Origin: Enhydrobacter sp.
Lineage (GTDB): Bacteria > Pseudomonadota > Alphaproteobacteria > Reyranellales > Reyranellaceae
Length of the DNA stretch: 33,596 nucleotides
Assembly: GCA_026126105.1 (NCBI GenBank)
Contig: JAHCJV010000066.1
Coordinates: forward strand, 1 to 33,596
Direction: 5' to 3'
The number at the start of each line of letters is the position of its first letter. Positions within the stretch are counted from its first letter, which is position 1. A program made the translations under genes and the position numbers. The notes below the pieces were generated by a model. The model made no database searches. It saw nothing but the letters and a program-made list of their open reading frames with translations, and had not been told where the DNA came from. Positions 1 to 7,759 of this stretch are shown here, piece after piece.

Positions 1-798
<798 letters not shown>

Positions 799-829
799 GG
801 TGTCACGACCCTCGTGATGCCTCAAAATC

Positions 830-903
830 TGGAGCGGGTGAAGGGAATCGAACCCTCGTCGTAAGCTTGGAAGGCTTCTGCTCTACCATTGAGCTACACC
901 CGC
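830..903 (-). tRNA. tRNA-Gly (anticodon TCC)
   Basis: The 74-nt cloverleaf has a GCGGGTG acceptor arm (897-903) paired with CACCCGC (834-840), a discriminator T and an encoded CCA (830-832). The anticodon loop reads CTTCCAA, giving TCC, and the T-loop contains GTTCGATTC. It lies between tRNA-Tyr and tuf on the same strand, matching the glyT position in the E. coli tufB operon. Confidence 0.97.
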
Positions 904-941
904 ATTTCCTGAACAGAGCCAAACCTCGCGCTGCATACCGC

Positions 942-1028
942 TGGTGGAGGGGGAAGGATTCGAACCTTCGTAGACGCGAAGTCGGCAGATTTACAGTCTG
1001 CTGCCATTGACCGCTCGGCCACCCCTCC
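942..1028 (-). tRNA. tRNA-Tyr (anticodon GTA)
   Basis: This is an 87-nt class II tRNA with a long variable arm. The acceptor strand GGAGGGG (1022-1028) pairs with CCCCTCC (946-952), the discriminator is A, and CCA is encoded (942-944). The anticodon GTA is read from 992-994, with CTGTAAA in the loop. It is the first gene of a minus-strand tRNA-Tyr/tRNA-Gly/tuf series. Its flanks form an unusual inverted repeat, listed separately. Confidence 0.97.
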
Positions 1029-1037
1029 GAACCTGCG

Positions 1038-1066
1038 GTATGCAACGCGAGTTCTAGCCTGTTCAA
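1038..1066 (-). promoter_or_regulatory. Candidate promoter for tRNA-Tyr/tRNA-Gly/tuf
   Basis: On the minus strand a TTGAAC element (1061-1066) is followed after exactly 17 bp by GCATAC (1038-1043), about 10 bp upstream of the mature tRNA-Tyr 5' end. The -10 is a weak match, and the same bases form the right arm of the inverted repeat. Another TTGACG occurs further upstream near 1110 without a convincing -10. Low confidence. Confidence 0.3.
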
Positions 1067-1142
1067 CCCGTCGGAACGGGCGCGCGTTGCTCGCAAATCC
1101 AATGAGTTACGTCAAGCGCCAAATCCCGTTACAAGCTCGGGC

Positions 1143-1919
1143 ATGAGCGCTCGCCCCCCACGCCCCGCCAAATCGTCCCGCGGCGGCCATCAGTCCGTGT
1201 GGCTTTATGGCCGCCATCCGGTGCTGGCCGCGCTGGCCAATCCCGAGCGGCGCATCGAGCGCCTGCTGGCGACGAAGGAGGCCGCCGAACGCCACGCCGC
1301 CGAATTCGCGGGCAGGTCCCCACAGATCCTCTCACGCGACGAACTGGGGCAACGGCTGCCTGCCGGCGCGGTGCATCAGGGGCTTGCGATCCTTGCCTCG
1401 CCTCTCGAAGAGCCCTCGCTGGAAGACGTTCTGGCGCGTTGCGGCGACGATGCGCTGGTCCTGGCGCTCGATCAGGTGACCGACCCGCACAACGTCGGCG
1501 CCATCCTGCGCTCGGCGGCGGCTTTCGGCGCGGCGGCCGTGATTGTCACCGAGCGCAACGCGCCGGCCGATACCGGCGTGATGGCCAAGGCGGCCTCGGG
1601 GGCGCTCGAGATCGTGCCGCTGATGCGCGCGGTGAACCTCGCCCGGACGCTCGAGCAACTCAAGCAGGCGGGTTTCTGGACCTATGGTCTGGCCGAGAGC
1701 GGCGAGGCACCGATCGGCAGCCTCGACCTCAAGGGCCGGGTCTGCATCGTGCTCGGTGCCGAGGGAGAGGGCCTGCGCCGCCTGACGGCCGAGAAATGCG
1801 ATAGGCTGGTCACCATACCGACCATGGCCGCGCTCGCGGCCTTGAACGTCTCGAACGCGGCGGCGGTGGCGGCCTACGAGTGGGCGCGACGCTTGAAGAC
1901 TGCCGCCAGCGCATTGTAA
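1143..1919 (+). CDS. rlmB: 23S rRNA (guanosine-2'-O)-methyltransferase RlmB, TrmH family
   Basis: This SPOUT-class enzyme uses S-adenosylmethionine to methylate the 2'-hydroxyl of a guanosine in domain V of 23S rRNA (G2251 in E. coli). The protein is 258 residues. An N-terminal substrate-binding domain with the WLYGRHPV signature (about residues 20-27) is followed by the trefoil-knot catalytic domain. SpoU motif 1 (DPHNVGAILR) is at 114-123, motif 2 (LGAEGEGL) at 204-211, and motif 3 at 225-242. Motif 3 reads AALNVSNAA rather than the common SLNVSVAA but keeps the key Asn. It is transcribed away from the tRNA-Tyr block, with tRNA-Thr 12 bp downstream. RlmB is favoured over other TrmH paralogues because of the N-terminal domain and the overall length. 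Confidence 0.92.
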   Translation: MSARPPRPAKSSRGGHQSVWLYGRHPVLAALANPERRIERLLATKEAAERHAAEFAGRSPQILSRDELGQRLPAGAVHQGLAILASPLEEPSLEDVLARCGDDALVLALDQVTDPHNVGAILRSAAAFGAAAVIVTERNAPADTGVMAKAASGALEIVPLMRAVNLARTLEQLKQAGFWTYGLAESGEAPIGSLDLKGRVCIVLGAEGEGLRRLTAEKCDRLVTIPTMAALAALNVSNAAAVAAYEWARRLKTAASAL

Positions 1920-1931
1920 AGACGGGCTCGG

Positions 1932-2006
1932 GCTGGGTTAGCACAGCGGTAGTGCAGCGGTTTTGTAAACCGAAGGTCGGGGGTTCAAATCCCTCACCCA
2001 GCACCA
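1932..2006 (+). tRNA. tRNA-Thr (anticodon TGT)
   Basis: This 75-nt cloverleaf begins with GCTGGGT, paired with ACCCAGC near the 3' end, and has an encoded CCA (2004-2006). The anticodon loop TTTGTAA gives TGT, and GGTTCAAATCC forms the T-loop. It sits 12 bp after rlmB on the same strand and borders the accessory-looking patch that follows. I found no second copy of its 3' end in the window that would mark the far side of an integrated element. Confidence 0.96.
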
Positions 2007-2065
2007 GTTTTTATCCAGCAAAATCAATAACTTAGGTGCTAATCCGTCCTTCGTGTCTGCCGATT

Positions 2066-2143
2066 TCATGTTGCGTTGTGTTGCGTTTCTTTTCCAAGCG
2101 TTTTCAACGAGTTACGAATTGTCCCGGCTGGTCCACGCGACAT
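2066..2143 (-). CDS. Possible 25-residue peptide or gene remnant
   Basis: An ATG at 2143 opens a 25-codon frame (MSRGPAGTIRNSLKTLG...) ending at a TGA. No clear Shine-Dalgarno sequence precedes it, and no family is recognised. It lies between the SieB-like gene and tRNA-Thr, where integrated elements often leave integrase or excisionase remnants. The TGA lies just before a short direct repeat of GTTGCGTT (2069-2088 on plus). It could equally be a chance frame. Confidence 0.15.
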   Translation of the reverse strand: MSRGPAGTIRNSLKTLGKETQHNAT

Positions 2144-2175
2144 GGATGCAACATGCAGCACACGGCAAACGGTGA

Positions 2176-2736
2176 TTAGAATTCCCGAAACCGCGCGCGC
2201 GGCTCAATCTTGGACGCGCCGTCTAATAGCTCGGGATGCTGCGTAAGGTAGTCACGCGCCCAGTTCGCCAGCGTGTATTCGGGGCCGGTCAAACGATTGA
2301 ATTCCTGCGCGCCGCATCCGATAATTCTGCGAGCCGCCAAGCTGCCAGCGATCCCATCCGCCGTATCGAAGCGCTGCATTGTCTTAGCGTCTTTGATGAA
2401 CGGCGCGAGGTATGCCTTCTCATCGGGGGTCAGCTTGTGCAGCTGTTGTTGGTTGGCCCGCTTGTTCGCCGCGCGCTGGGCCTTTTCACGAAGCCGTTGC
2501 AGCGCTCTCTGCAGCAAGCTCCCCTTATCGAAGAATTGGACGGCAACAATGATGCCGATGCCGGCTAGCAGGGAAAGCCCGCACTCCGAACGATGCGCAG
2601 TCCGGAACGTGTTCAGCCCCAGCGCTGCCGCCCATGGTTCCGGCATAGCGAGTATGCCGCCCCCTAGAACGATCAAGACAACTCCTGCAGCGCCAAACAG
2701 CGGCTTGAGCAGAACGAAGAAGCTCTCAATCGTCAC
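2176..2736 (-). CDS. SieB-like superinfection exclusion protein
   Basis: Phage SieB proteins are small inner-membrane proteins that block development of a superinfecting phage. The frame is open from an ATG at 2895 (239 residues). The GTG at 2736 gives 186 residues, close to the family's usual length of about 190, and starts just before the first hydrophobic stretch, so I prefer it. Two membrane segments are visible (FFVLLKPLFGAAGVVLIVLG and SLLAGIGIIVAVQFF). They are followed by a basic linker and a cytoplasmic domain with the pattern KLTPDEKAYLAPFI ... DGIAGSLAARRII ... WARDYLTQHPELLDGA, which resembles the Pfam SieB C-terminal pattern. No phage structural, integrase or repressor gene is nearby. 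The upstream part of the longer frame has no recognisable features. Assignment is from pattern memory only. Confidence 0.55.
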   Translation of the reverse strand: MTIESFFVLLKPLFGAAGVVLIVLGGGILAMPEPWAAALGLNTFRTAHRSECGLSLLAGIGIIVAVQFFDKGSLLQRALQRLREKAQRAANKRANQQQLHKLTPDEKAYLAPFIKDAKTMQRFDTADGIAGSLAARRIIGCGAQEFNRLTGPEYTLANWARDYLTQHPELLDGASKIEPRARFREF

Positions 2737-3240
2737 GGACCGCGAAGTTAGCCCATTGCGGATCGCGCGCCAATTCGAACCATGCTCCCCTACGCCGCGC
2801 CCGCATATCGTCGCTGGCGACTTCCAGATACAGCTTGCGGGCTCGTAAGCACCTTGGTTAGCAACAAATATTTGGAGGATAAATTCGGCAAGCATTTCAG
2901 GTGCTTGGGCACTGATACTTGAGACTCACATTTCAGCATGTAGCGGAAAAAATTCCATGCTCGTAAATCGTAGTCGCCCTCAACGAAAGGCGGCAATGTG
3001 CTTATCAACTTCGCCCCCAAGATCACCATTCACATCAATGGCCGTGCTGCCATTCTCTTCATTTACACGCTGCATCTACTCGGGTGGATATAATCCCTCG
3101 CGACGGCCGCGTCAGGCCGCCACCGCATCTTGCGCCGCTGCCTCGAACGAATCGGCCTCGACGAAGTCGATAAGGTCGGCCGTGGACTGGGCCACCGTCT
3201 CGACAAACAGGAGCGCAAACGCCTGCAGCGCACCACGCTC
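2737..3240. other. Gene-poor accessory-looking stretch
   Basis: About 500 bases with no confidently recognised gene and visibly more A+T than the flanks. It holds the possible N-terminal extension of the SieB-like frame (2737-2895), a candidate tiny membrane peptide on plus (2998-3093), and an in-frame continuation of the oxygenase reading frame beyond its stop (3112-3240). I see no repeats, transposase remnants or tRNA-derived att duplicate. Confidence 0.5.
2998..3093 (+). CDS. Candidate 31-residue single-span membrane peptide
   Basis: A GTG at 2998 preceded by GAAAGG (2984-2989) opens 31 codons ending at TAA 3091-3093. The C-terminal half (AAILFIYTLHLLGWI) is hydrophobic enough to span a membrane. 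The only upstream in-frame alternative is blocked by a TAG at 2971. No family is recognised. It could be a chance frame in intergenic DNA or the tail of a decayed gene. Confidence 0.2.
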   Translation: MLINFAPKITIHINGRAAILFIYTLHLLGWI

Positions 3241-4005
3241 TCAGGCCAGCCGATACTGCCGTTGAAAGAAGGCCGAGTGCACCCCGCCTGCGGGCGGTCT
3301 CGCGGCGATGTGCTGCGTAATCTGCGACTTGGTCGAGCCGTTCCCCGCCACCATCAGCACGACGTGATCGACCGGAATGGTCGCAAGCGTTCCCCGGCGC
3401 AGGAGGTCGTCGAGGACGACCTCCGGCTCGCCCTCCGGTACGGCCACCCAGTATCTCAGCGCGTCGAGCATGCTCCGCGTCTCCGGATCCTGCCTCCGGT
3501 AGTCGCCGGCGACGTAGAGCGTCCCGAGCGTGCGGATCCTGGCGATGCAGATCGGTTCTCCCGCGGCGGCCGGGTCTTCGGCACTGTGGTCGGTATGGAG
3601 ACCATGAGGCGCGGGAACCGTGAACTTGCCGTACGCATAATGCCCTTTGCGATACCGCGCCGACGGGACGAGGACGCGCATCATTCGATCGACATCCTCA
3701 TTGTATGAGCGCGCGTGCGCGGCCATCGGGTCGGGCGTACCGGGGCCGAAGTTCTGGCGAAGCCATGTGTCGTCGACATACTCCGTCTTCACGTCGTCGA
3801 AACGCCGGGCATGCTCATGGATCTCCTCTGCCGCGGCCCGGCGGAAGCGGGCTATCGACAGAGGCAGGTGGGTGTGAGCTTCCCGATCGTTGAATTCCCG
3901 GTGCAGGCGTTCGAGCCACGCCCAACTGCCTGACGAAAGCTGCACTGGCTCCAGCACCTTGAGCTCAGGAGCCAGAGCGGCCCATGCCCGGCGAAGAGGC
4001 GTCAT
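3241..4005 (-). CDS. Putative 2-oxoglutarate/Fe(II)-type oxygenase
   Basis: The 254-residue cytoplasmic protein has no signal peptide or membrane span. The central PHGLHTDHSAED region offers an H-x-D iron-ligand pair. The C-terminal TQHI...GGVHSAFFQRQYRL offers a distal His and a following basic residue, the order seen in 2OG-Fe(II) double-stranded beta-helix hydroxylases. It is the last gene of a tight minus-strand operon: its ATG is 3 bp after the stop of the carbamoyltransferase gene, and a glycosyltransferase lies before that. This suggests it hydroxylates the same glycan or small-molecule product. The frame stays open for another 42 codons past its TGA, with coding-like codon use (see findings). 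The enzyme class is a motif-based inference and the substrate is unknown. Confidence 0.55.
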   Translation of the reverse strand: MTPLRRAWAALAPELKVLEPVQLSSGSWAWLERLHREFNDREAHTHLPLSIARFRRAAAEEIHEHARRFDDVKTEYVDDTWLRQNFGPGTPDPMAAHARSYNEDVDRMMRVLVPSARYRKGHYAYGKFTVPAPHGLHTDHSAEDPAAAGEPICIARIRTLGTLYVAGDYRRQDPETRSMLDALRYWVAVPEGEPEVVLDDLLRRGTLATIPVDHVVLMVAGNGSTKSQITQHIAARPPAGGVHSAFFQRQYRLA

Positions 4006-4008
4006 GAT

Positions 4009-5763
4009 CTACCGCTCAATGAAGGTGTCTCCCAGCACGAGCACGTCCATCCTGGTGCGCAGGAAGCAGTCGATCGCCTCCTCCGGCCTGCACACCACGG
4101 GCTCGTTCTCGTTGAAGCTGGTATTCAGCACGATCGGCACGCCGGTGATGTCACCGAAGGCCTGGATCAGCCGCGCATAGCGCGGGTTGCCCACCCAGGT
4201 CACGGTCTGCAGGCGGCCCGAGCCGTCGACATGGGTGACCGCCGGGATCTCCTTCCGCTTCTCCGGCCTGATCCTGAACACCTGCATCATGAAGGGCACG
4301 TCGCCGTCGGTCTCGAACCACTCGTTCACGGCCTCGCGCAGGATCGAGGGCGCGAACGGCCGGAACGACTCGCGGCGCTTGATCTTGAGATTGAGGATGT
4401 CCTTCATGTCGGCACGGCGCGGATCGCCCAGGATCGAGCGGTTGCCCAGCGCGCGCGGGCCCCATTCCAGCCGGCCCTGGAACCAGCCGATCACCCTGCC
4501 CTCGGCGATCGCCGCCGCGGTGCGCCTGCACAGCGTCGCCTCGTCGGCGATGCGCACGATCCTGCAGCCAGCCGACTCGAAGTCGGCGCGACGCCTGGAT
4601 ATCGCCACCGCGATCTCCTCGGGCGTCGCCCAGGGCCCCCAATAGGCATGATCCATCACGAAGTGGCGCTTCGCCTTGTCACCCTCGACCTTGTGCCAGG
4701 TCGCGAACGCCGCGCCGATCGAGCCGCCGGCATCGCCGCCGGCCGACTGGATGTAGACGTGCTTGAACGGCGTGCGCTCGAGGATCTTGCCGTTCGCCAC
4801 CGAGTTGTAGGCGCAGCCGCCCGCAAGCACGAGCGCGTCGGTCCGATAGCGCGCATGCAGAGCACCCAGCAGGTGGAAGAAGGCATTCTCGTAGGTGACC
4901 TGCGCCGAGCGCGCAATGTCGCGATGCCTATCCTCGAGCGGCGCGGACGGATCGCGCGGCGGCCCGAGCAGCTCGCTCAGCGCGTCGCTCCACAAACGCC
5001 CGCCGGACGGAATGCCCTCCTTCACCGAATAGTTGGCGCCCTCGCCGGAAGCATGGCGGAAGTAGCGCAGGTCGAGTGCGAAGCTGCCATCGTCCTTGAG
5101 CCGGACGATCTCCTTCATCTTGTCGACGTATGTCGGCTGGCCGTAGGGCGCCAACCCCATCACCTTGTACTCATCGCCGTAATGCGGGAAGCCGATGAAC
5201 TGGGTCATCGCCTCGTAGAACACGCCGAGCGAATGCGGGAAGTAGACGCGGCCATCGACCGACAGATGGCCGCCCTCGCCCAGCCCCCAGGCCGCGGAGG
5301 AAAAATCGCCGAAGCCGTCGACCGACACGGCCACGGCCTTGTCGTAGGGCGATACGAGGAAGGCCGACGCGAGATGACAGAGGTGATGCTCGACGGCATG
5401 CACGATGCCGGTGAATTTCTCGTCGGGCAGCGCGCGCTGCAGGTTGCCCGCGACGTCGGCGCGGTCGCCACGATGCCGCAAGCGCTTGATCACGTAAGCA
5501 GGGCTTACGCCCGAGGTCAGGACATAGGCGAGCTTGCGCCAGCGGTTGGCCGCGTTGTCGCTGTTCACGGCGACATGGCCCACCTCGGCCAGCGAGATAT
5601 CCGCTTCCTTCAGGCAATAGCGGATCGATTCGCTGGGGAAGCCGCCCCAATGCTTGATGCGGCGGAAGCGCTCCTCCTCCACGGCAGCAACGAGTTCGCC
5701 GTCCTTGACGAGGCAGGCCGCCGCGTCGGCGTGAAATGCGTTGATCCCGAGTACGTAGGTCAT
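4009..5763 (-). CDS. Carbamoyltransferase, NodU/CmcH/TobZ family
   Basis: Family members transfer a carbamoyl group from carbamoyl phosphate via carbamoyl-AMP to a hydroxyl of a sugar or antibiotic. The 584 residues match the usual family length of about 550-600. The N-terminal Kae1-like domain begins MTYVLGINAFHADAA and carries the metal-binding EHHLCH cluster at 125-130, the SVDGFGD loop at 147-153 and a LAGGCAYNS segment. The C-terminal YrdC-like domain has GRLEWGPRALGNRSILGDPR and SFRPFAPSIL, and the family's TSFNENEP motif follows near the end. Its ATG overlaps the glycosyltransferase stop (ATGA), indicating translational coupling. The acceptor is probably the glycan built by the neighbouring genes, but this is inferred from context only. 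A long antisense open frame over this gene is a shadow. Confidence 0.93.
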   Translation of the reverse strand: MTYVLGINAFHADAAACLVKDGELVAAVEEERFRRIKHWGGFPSESIRYCLKEADISLAEVGHVAVNSDNAANRWRKLAYVLTSGVSPAYVIKRLRHRGDRADVAGNLQRALPDEKFTGIVHAVEHHLCHLASAFLVSPYDKAVAVSVDGFGDFSSAAWGLGEGGHLSVDGRVYFPHSLGVFYEAMTQFIGFPHYGDEYKVMGLAPYGQPTYVDKMKEIVRLKDDGSFALDLRYFRHASGEGANYSVKEGIPSGGRLWSDALSELLGPPRDPSAPLEDRHRDIARSAQVTYENAFFHLLGALHARYRTDALVLAGGCAYNSVANGKILERTPFKHVYIQSAGGDAGGSIGAAFATWHKVEGDKAKRHFVMDHAYWGPWATPEEIAVAISRRRADFESAGCRIVRIADEATLCRRTAAAIAEGRVIGWFQGRLEWGPRALGNRSILGDPRRADMKDILNLKIKRRESFRPFAPSILREAVNEWFETDGDVPFMMQVFRIRPEKRKEIPAVTHVDGSGRLQTVTWVGNPRYARLIQAFGDITGVPIVLNTSFNENEPVVCRPEEAIDCFLRTRMDVLVLGDTFIER

Positions 5764-6530
5764 TTGCCGAGGTCTCTACGCAGCAGGTGCATGGAAAGGA
5801 TCATGTCGGCCGTCACACGCTGCGCCGTATAGAAGAGACCAGCAGTACCGTCGAGCACCAGCCCCTTCACGAAAAGGCAATGGACCGCGACGGCGATCGG
5901 GCCCAGCACGCGCGTGCAGCGCAGCCGGTCGGGCCAGCTCAGTTCCGACCACGGCCGCGTCGTCAGCTTCTCTGCCTCGGCGATCTGATAGCGCGACTGG
6001 CTCTGCAGCCAGCGCTCGATGCTCTTGCGATCGTCGTGCTGCAGGCGGTTGTTCAACGGCAGGACGGAGCCGTCGATGCGCAGCTTCTCCGTATGCCCGT
6101 CCTGGACGAAGGCCTGGCGGCCCCGGCGGAACAGCACGGGCTGCGCGGGATAGAGCGAGGCGCGCAGCGGCTTGCCGTCCATGCAGTAGGTGAAGGCGAT
6201 CCGGTAGGCCGCCGTCGCCGGATCGGGCACCAGAGCTGCGATCTCGTCGCACAGCGCCGGCTCCATCATGTAGTCGGCGTCGAGGCGCAGGACCCAGTCG
6301 CTGGTTACCCCTGTCTCGGAGGTGGCGAACGTCCATTGGCGGGAATGGCTGTCGAAGGGACGGTGAACCACCCGCGTGTTGGCGAAGCCGGCAGCAATGG
6401 CCAACGTGTCATCGGTCGAGCCGCTGTCGACGATCACCACCTCGCGGGCCCAGCGCAGACGCTCGAGCGAGCGGCCGATATTGGCGGATTCGTTGTAGGT
6501 CAGGATGACGGGGGTGATGTCGGCCAGCAC
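5760..6530 (-). CDS. GT2-family glycosyltransferase, WaaE/KdtX-like
   Basis: The 256-residue protein has a GT-A fold. It begins with the ITPVILTYNESANIGRSLERL nucleotide-sugar-binding strand and helix. VDSGSTDDT is at 35-42 and the metal-binding DAD of RLDADY at 84-86. A central QDGHTEKLRIDGSVLPLNNRLQHDDRKSIERWLQSQSRY block resembles the lipopolysaccharide-core beta-1,4-glucosyltransferases WaaE/KdtX. A C-terminal amphipathic or membrane-associating segment (GPIAVAVHCLFVKGLVLDG) fits action at the inner membrane face. It is the first gene of the operon with the carbamoyltransferase and oxygenase and is divergent from the GDP-mannose epimerase gene. The sugar and acceptor cannot be read from sequence. 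Confidence 0.88.
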   Translation of the reverse strand: MLADITPVILTYNESANIGRSLERLRWAREVVIVDSGSTDDTLAIAAGFANTRVVHRPFDSHSRQWTFATSETGVTSDWVLRLDADYMMEPALCDEIAALVPDPATAAYRIAFTYCMDGKPLRASLYPAQPVLFRRGRQAFVQDGHTEKLRIDGSVLPLNNRLQHDDRKSIERWLQSQSRYQIAEAEKLTTRPWSELSWPDRLRCTRVLGPIAVAVHCLFVKGLVLDGTAGLFYTAQRVTADMILSMHLLRRDLGK

Positions 6531-6630
6531 GGCACGGGTTCGATGAATGCGGCTATGTGGTTGCTATAAGAGAATTTTTTGGCCGAAACCAGTTGCTTTC
6601 ATCAAAAACGCAAAATGATCCGTGACAAAA

Positions 6631-6665
6631 TCGCCTGTCCGGCTTGACGCTTCGCGGACAGGCGA
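6631..6665. promoter_or_regulatory. 11-bp-stem inverted repeat in the divergent intergenic region
   Basis: TCGCCTGTCCG (6631-6641) and CGGACAGGCGA (6655-6665) are perfect reverse complements around a 13-bp loop that contains TTGACG. The element lies 43 bp upstream of the epimerase ATG and about 100 bp upstream of the divergent glycosyltransferase gene. It could be an operator for a dimeric regulator, a leader hairpin in the epimerase mRNA, or a terminator of antisense transcription (four Ts follow on the minus strand). Confidence 0.5.
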
Positions 6666-6708
6666 GCAAACGAACGTCGCGAGACCTGGGTAAGTCAAAG
6701 GCAATAGC

Positions 6709-7734
6709 ATGTCCAAGGATGATCTTGTCGTCGTCACCGGCGCGGGTGGCTTCATCGGCGGCCACCTCGTGAAGGTGTTGCAGCAGCGCGGCCACACGAA
6801 AATTCGCGCCGTCGACTACAAGCCGCTGGCCGAGTGGTACCAGAAGCATCCCGGCGTCGAGAACCAGGTGGGCGATCTCGCCCTGCTCGAGTCGTGCCGC
6901 GCCGCCGCAAAGGGCGCCAGGATGATCTACAACCTGGCTGCCGACATGGGTGGAATGGGCTTCATCGAAACCCATAAGGCCGAGTGCATGCTGTCGGTGC
7001 TGATCAGCACCCACATGCTGGTCGCCGCCAAGGAAGCCGGCACCGAGCGGTTCTTCTATTCGTCCTCGGCCTGCGTCTACAATGGCGACAAGCAGACCGA
7101 CGCCAACGTCACCGCGCTCAAGGAAGAGGACGCCTACCCCGCCCTGCCGGAAGACGGCTACGGCTGGGAAAAGCTGTTCAGCGAGCGCATGGCGCGGCAC
7201 TACCGCGAGGATTACGGCATCGCGACCCGGGTCGCGCGCTACCATAACGTCTACGGGCCGGAGGGCACCTATGACGGCGGTCGCGAGAAGGCGCCGGCCG
7301 CGATCTGCCGCAAGGTCATCGCCGCCAAGCTTTCCGGCAAGCACGACATCGAGATCTGGGGCGACGGGGAGCAGACCCGGTCGTTCATGTATATCGACGA
7401 CTGCACCGAGGGCACGATCAAGCTCGCGGAGAGCGACATCATCGAGCCGCTCAACATCGGCTCCGACGAGCTGGTCAGCATCAACCGGCTGGTCGACATC
7501 GTCGAGAAGATCGCCGGCGTGAAGCTGAAGCGCAGCTACAAGCTCGACGCTCCGAAGGGCGTGCGCGGCCGCAACAGCGACAACACGCTGATCAAGAAGC
7601 TGATGAACTGGGCGCCCTCCGTCCGTCTCGAGGACGGCATGGAGAAGACCTACAAATGGATCTACGACGAGATGACCTCCGGCAAGGTCTCCGTCGTCAA
7701 CGCGCTTCCCAAGCAGGCCCTCGCCGCCCAGTAG
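6709..7734 (+). CDS. GDP-mannose 3,5-epimerase-like NAD-dependent epimerase
   Basis: The family converts GDP-D-mannose to GDP-L-galactose and GDP-L-gulose. In plants this feeds ascorbate and cell-wall synthesis. The 341-residue protein is an extended short-chain dehydrogenase. GAGGFIG is at 11-17, NLAADMGGMGFI (a hallmark of the plant enzyme) at 75-86, SSAC with Cys122, YGWEK (Tyr151, Lys155) and GGREKAPAAIC with Lys194. Spacing Cys-29-Tyr-43-Lys equals that of the Arabidopsis enzyme as I remember it (C145, Y174, K217), so all catalytic residues are present. GDGEQTRSFMYIDDC and VRGRNSDNTLIK follow. An AAAGG lies upstream of the ATG. It is divergent from the glycosyltransferase operon and converges on the UXS gene. 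Substrate is inferred; a related 3- or 5-epimerase specificity is possible. Confidence 0.85.
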   Translation: MSKDDLVVVTGAGGFIGGHLVKVLQQRGHTKIRAVDYKPLAEWYQKHPGVENQVGDLALLESCRAAAKGARMIYNLAADMGGMGFIETHKAECMLSVLISTHMLVAAKEAGTERFFYSSSACVYNGDKQTDANVTALKEEDAYPALPEDGYGWEKLFSERMARHYREDYGIATRVARYHNVYGPEGTYDGGREKAPAAICRKVIAAKLSGKHDIEIWGDGEQTRSFMYIDDCTEGTIKLAESDIIEPLNIGSDELVSINRLVDIVEKIAGVKLKRSYKLDAPKGVRGRNSDNTLIKKLMNWAPSVRLEDGMEKTYKWIYDEMTSGKVSVVNALPKQALAAQ

Positions 7735-7759
7735 TGACGTTTAGGGGCGAGGACAGGAT

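Larger units (their letters stand above)
909..1066. repeat. Imperfect inverted repeat bracketing tRNA-Tyr
   Basis: The left arm at 909-944 and the right arm at 1032-1066 are near reverse complements, about 29 of 35 positions. They include a perfect 10-bp core (TGCATACCGC at 932-941 against 1035-1044), a 6-bp block CTCGCG (925-930 against 1046-1051) and a 7-bp block TGAACAG (910-916 against 1059-1065). Everything between is tRNA-Tyr. In the precursor RNA the 5' leader and 3' trailer could therefore pair into a long helix stacked on the acceptor stem. Confidence 0.75.

Noticed and set aside
803..1102. 99-codon frame through the tRNA-Gly/tRNA-Tyr region
   Set aside because: The bases are fully explained by two tRNA genes; such spurious proteins are common over tRNAs.
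3130..3708. 192-codon plus-strand frame starting MRRCLERIGLDEVDK
   Set aside because: Mostly antisense to the oxygenase gene. The minus frame has higher GC3 and a family-like end, so the plus frame is probably a shadow, though its first 40 codons are not excluded.
4231..5832. 533-codon plus-strand open frame
   Set aside because: It lies antisense to the carbamoyltransferase gene, whose motifs are unmistakable; the plus-strand product is His/Arg-rich with no domain pattern.
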